From NCBI RefSeq assembly GCF_014637725.1, contig NZ_BMFC01000001.1:904186-968185 (forward strand): 64,000 bases of DNA, written 5' to 3'. Position numbers and translations under genes: made by a program. Below are positions 63,088-64,000 of the stretch, piece after piece (within the stretch, counting starts at the first letter, position 1; each line of letters begins with the position of its first letter). Origin of the DNA: Marivita lacus. Its GTDB lineage: Bacteria > Pseudomonadota > Alphaproteobacteria > Rhodobacterales > Rhodobacteraceae. The notes under the pieces were generated by a model. The model was given only the letters and a program-made list of their open reading frames with translations. It did not search any database and was not told where the DNA came from.

Positions 63088-63741
63088 ATGGTAGAGCCAG
63101 AAACATTTATATTCCTCGCAGATCTCGCAAAAAACAACCGCAAAGCCTGGATGGATGCACACCGCGAGGAACGCGATGACGCTCTGCGCAATTTCACGGG
63201 CATCGCCATAACACTGCACGACTATGCTAATCGCTTTGATCCTTCCGTGGCTGACGCAAAATTCAATCCCAGGCAAAGCTACTCAAAATTCTTTCAGGAG
63301 GCGCGCGACCGCGTCGGGCCTGGCCTGTACCGCACGGATGTTGATGTGTTCGCCAACGCAGGTCACCCCGCCGAAGACGTCGGATATTACCTTCATATCG
63401 AACCCGGGAATTGCCACGCTGGGGCGGGGCTTTTTCAACCCTCCAAGACAGCCCTTGCAAGGTTACGCTCACGTTTGGTCGATGACCCACATGGTCTGGA
63501 CGACGTCGTGACCGAACCTGAGTTCATCGAGGTGTTCCCAGACGGGCTTGGTACACGAAAGGCGTTGGGGGCTGTGCCAGACGGTTTTAACCGTAACGAT
63601 CCGGCAGCGCCCTATCTGAAAATGGTTGGCCTGGGGTGCCGCAAAGACCTGCCAGACGCGCTTCTTCTGAACGACGATATGATTGATCTGTTGATTCCTA
63701 TCTTCCGCTCTGCCAGCCCGCTGGTGCGATACTTTGACTGA
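63088..63741 (+). CDS. DUF2461 family protein
   Basis: 217 residues, AGGAGC upstream of the ATG. Opening FIFLADLAKNNRKAWMDAHREE and central VGYYLHIEPGNCHAGAGLFQPS match the DUF2461 (TIGR02453) family: an aromatic FL-x-x-L-x-x-NN-x-x-W start and G-YLHI-P strand. No catalytic role is established for the family. Its spacing and composition fit the accessory segment after the tRNA. Confidence 0.85.
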   Translation: MVEPETFIFLADLAKNNRKAWMDAHREERDDALRNFTGIAITLHDYANRFDPSVADAKFNPRQSYSKFFQEARDRVGPGLYRTDVDVFANAGHPAEDVGYYLHIEPGNCHAGAGLFQPSKTALARLRSRLVDDPHGLDDVVTEPEFIEVFPDGLGTRKALGAVPDGFNRNDPAAPYLKMVGLGCRKDLPDALLLNDDMIDLLIPIFRSASPLVRYFD

Positions 63742-63877
63742 TTAAACGGGCGGACTTTTTTCATGTATTCGGAGTCTTATCCGGTGCCATCAGCAATCAC
63801 ACCCGGCCCGTTGCGGACCTTCAACACCATGTTCGGTCGCTGCGATGCGGCCCATCGAACCCGCCGTTCGCTGCATG

Positions 63878-64000
63878 GTAAGCATTCGCTGGAGGCCGCG
63901 GTCAAGCGACCTTGACCAGGGGCGTGGCCCCGTCCCATTCCCACGGCAGCAACTCGTGCAGGCGCGAGACCGGCATATCGGAGATGCGGGCGATGATGTC
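63878..64000. mobile_element. End of an IS66-family insertion sequence (runs off window)
   Basis: Starts GTAAGCATTCGCTGGAGGCC, fitting the GTAA-type IS66 terminal repeat, followed by the transposase C-terminal frame on the minus strand. The other end and the 8-bp duplication partner of GCTGCATG (63870-63877) lie outside the window. Confidence 0.6.
63902..64000 (-). CDS. IS66 family transposase, C-terminal part
   Basis: 32 residues and stop, open to the window edge: DIIARISDMPVSRLHELLPW then EWDGATPLVKVA. The RLHELLPWEW pattern matches the DDE_Tnp_IS66_C segment (R-x-x-ELLPW). The stop lies 24 nt inside the putative terminal repeat start. Confidence 0.75.
   Translation of the reverse strand, partial: DIIARISDMPVSRLHELLPWEWDGATPLVKVA

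Noticed and set aside
63742..63877. Short minus-strand frames before the IS66 end
   Set aside because: Fragments such as the one ending near 63780 are too short and I recognise no family; probably non-coding flank of the element.
1..64000. CRISPR array, prophage or secretion locus
   Set aside because: No repeat-spacer pattern, phage structural gene or secretion-system component was seen on either strand.

Overview
The window looks like chromosomal DNA of a marine Rhodobacterales (Roseobacter-type) alphaproteobacterium. Pointers are high-GC, tightly packed genes with many 4-nt stop/start overlaps, an aa3-type cytochrome c oxidase subunit IV of the short alphaproteobacterial form, Hint-domain proteins, the TPR protein/ispE/polyprenyl synthase neighbourhood, PHB-cycle genes and a reductive pyrimidine cluster. 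This assignment is inference from gene content; no rRNA is present.

Layout. 1-7000 (mostly minus): partial transglutaminase, flavodoxin-fold oxidoreductase, lytic transglycosylase, RNase R, GNAT and dapE. 7200-9900: a tandem, coupled pair of Hint-domain proteins. 9900-14750: rhodanese, dapD, threonine dehydratase-like enzyme, LOG-family protein and asd; dapE, dapD and asd lie within 9 kb but are not one operon. 14900-21000: small hypotheticals, beta-carbonic anhydrase, an M17 peptidase coupled to an NlpC/P60 peptidase, and an MFS carrier. 21000-24200 (minus): AEC carrier, S-formylglutathione hydrolase, YaiI-like protein and ornithine cyclodeaminase-like protein in one run. 24280-29230: a 53-aa membrane protein, mutL-rmuC, an Lrp regulator, cytochrome oxidase subunit IV and a lipoprotein. 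29236-34432: azlCD, then the fully overlapping molybdenum-cofactor operon fdhD-mobA-mobB-moeA, where MoeA carries an extra N-terminal domain. 34513-42850: membrane protein, greA, ETF-ubiquinone oxidoreductase, TPR protein-ispE, polyprenyl synthase, a DUF2007-type protein, a methyltransferase and a DUF465-type protein. 42881-49770: an MhqD/MhqO-like pair, an EamA carrier, phaB, phaA, an EAL protein, rpsD and a DUF1127-type protein.

49985-60300 is the most coherent functional block. It holds preT-preA (dihydropyrimidine dehydrogenase), a RutR-like TetR regulator, an N-carbamoyl-beta-alanine-type amidohydrolase, dihydropyrimidinase and a four-gene ABC importer with a THI5-like binding protein. 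Together these would import a pyrimidine and degrade it to a beta-amino acid, CO2 and ammonia. Two near-identical palindromes resembling the RutR operator lie before preT and before the amidohydrolase, so both transcription units are probably controlled by the regulator between them.

The right end changes character after a tRNA-Arg(CCT) gene at 61500-61576. It has looser spacing, AT-richer DNA, a TniQ-like protein, a DUF2461-type protein and the end of an IS66-family element running off the window. I read this as the start of an accessory segment.

Several intergenic regions carry strong hairpins with repeated cores (TTCGTACGAA, GCGTCAACGC, TTTCGCGCGCGAAA), mostly at gene ends. I found no CRISPR array, no rRNA and no prophage. 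I see no clear candidate for a wholly new system; the best leads are the RutR-like regulon, the MoeA fusion, the Hint pair and the hairpin families.
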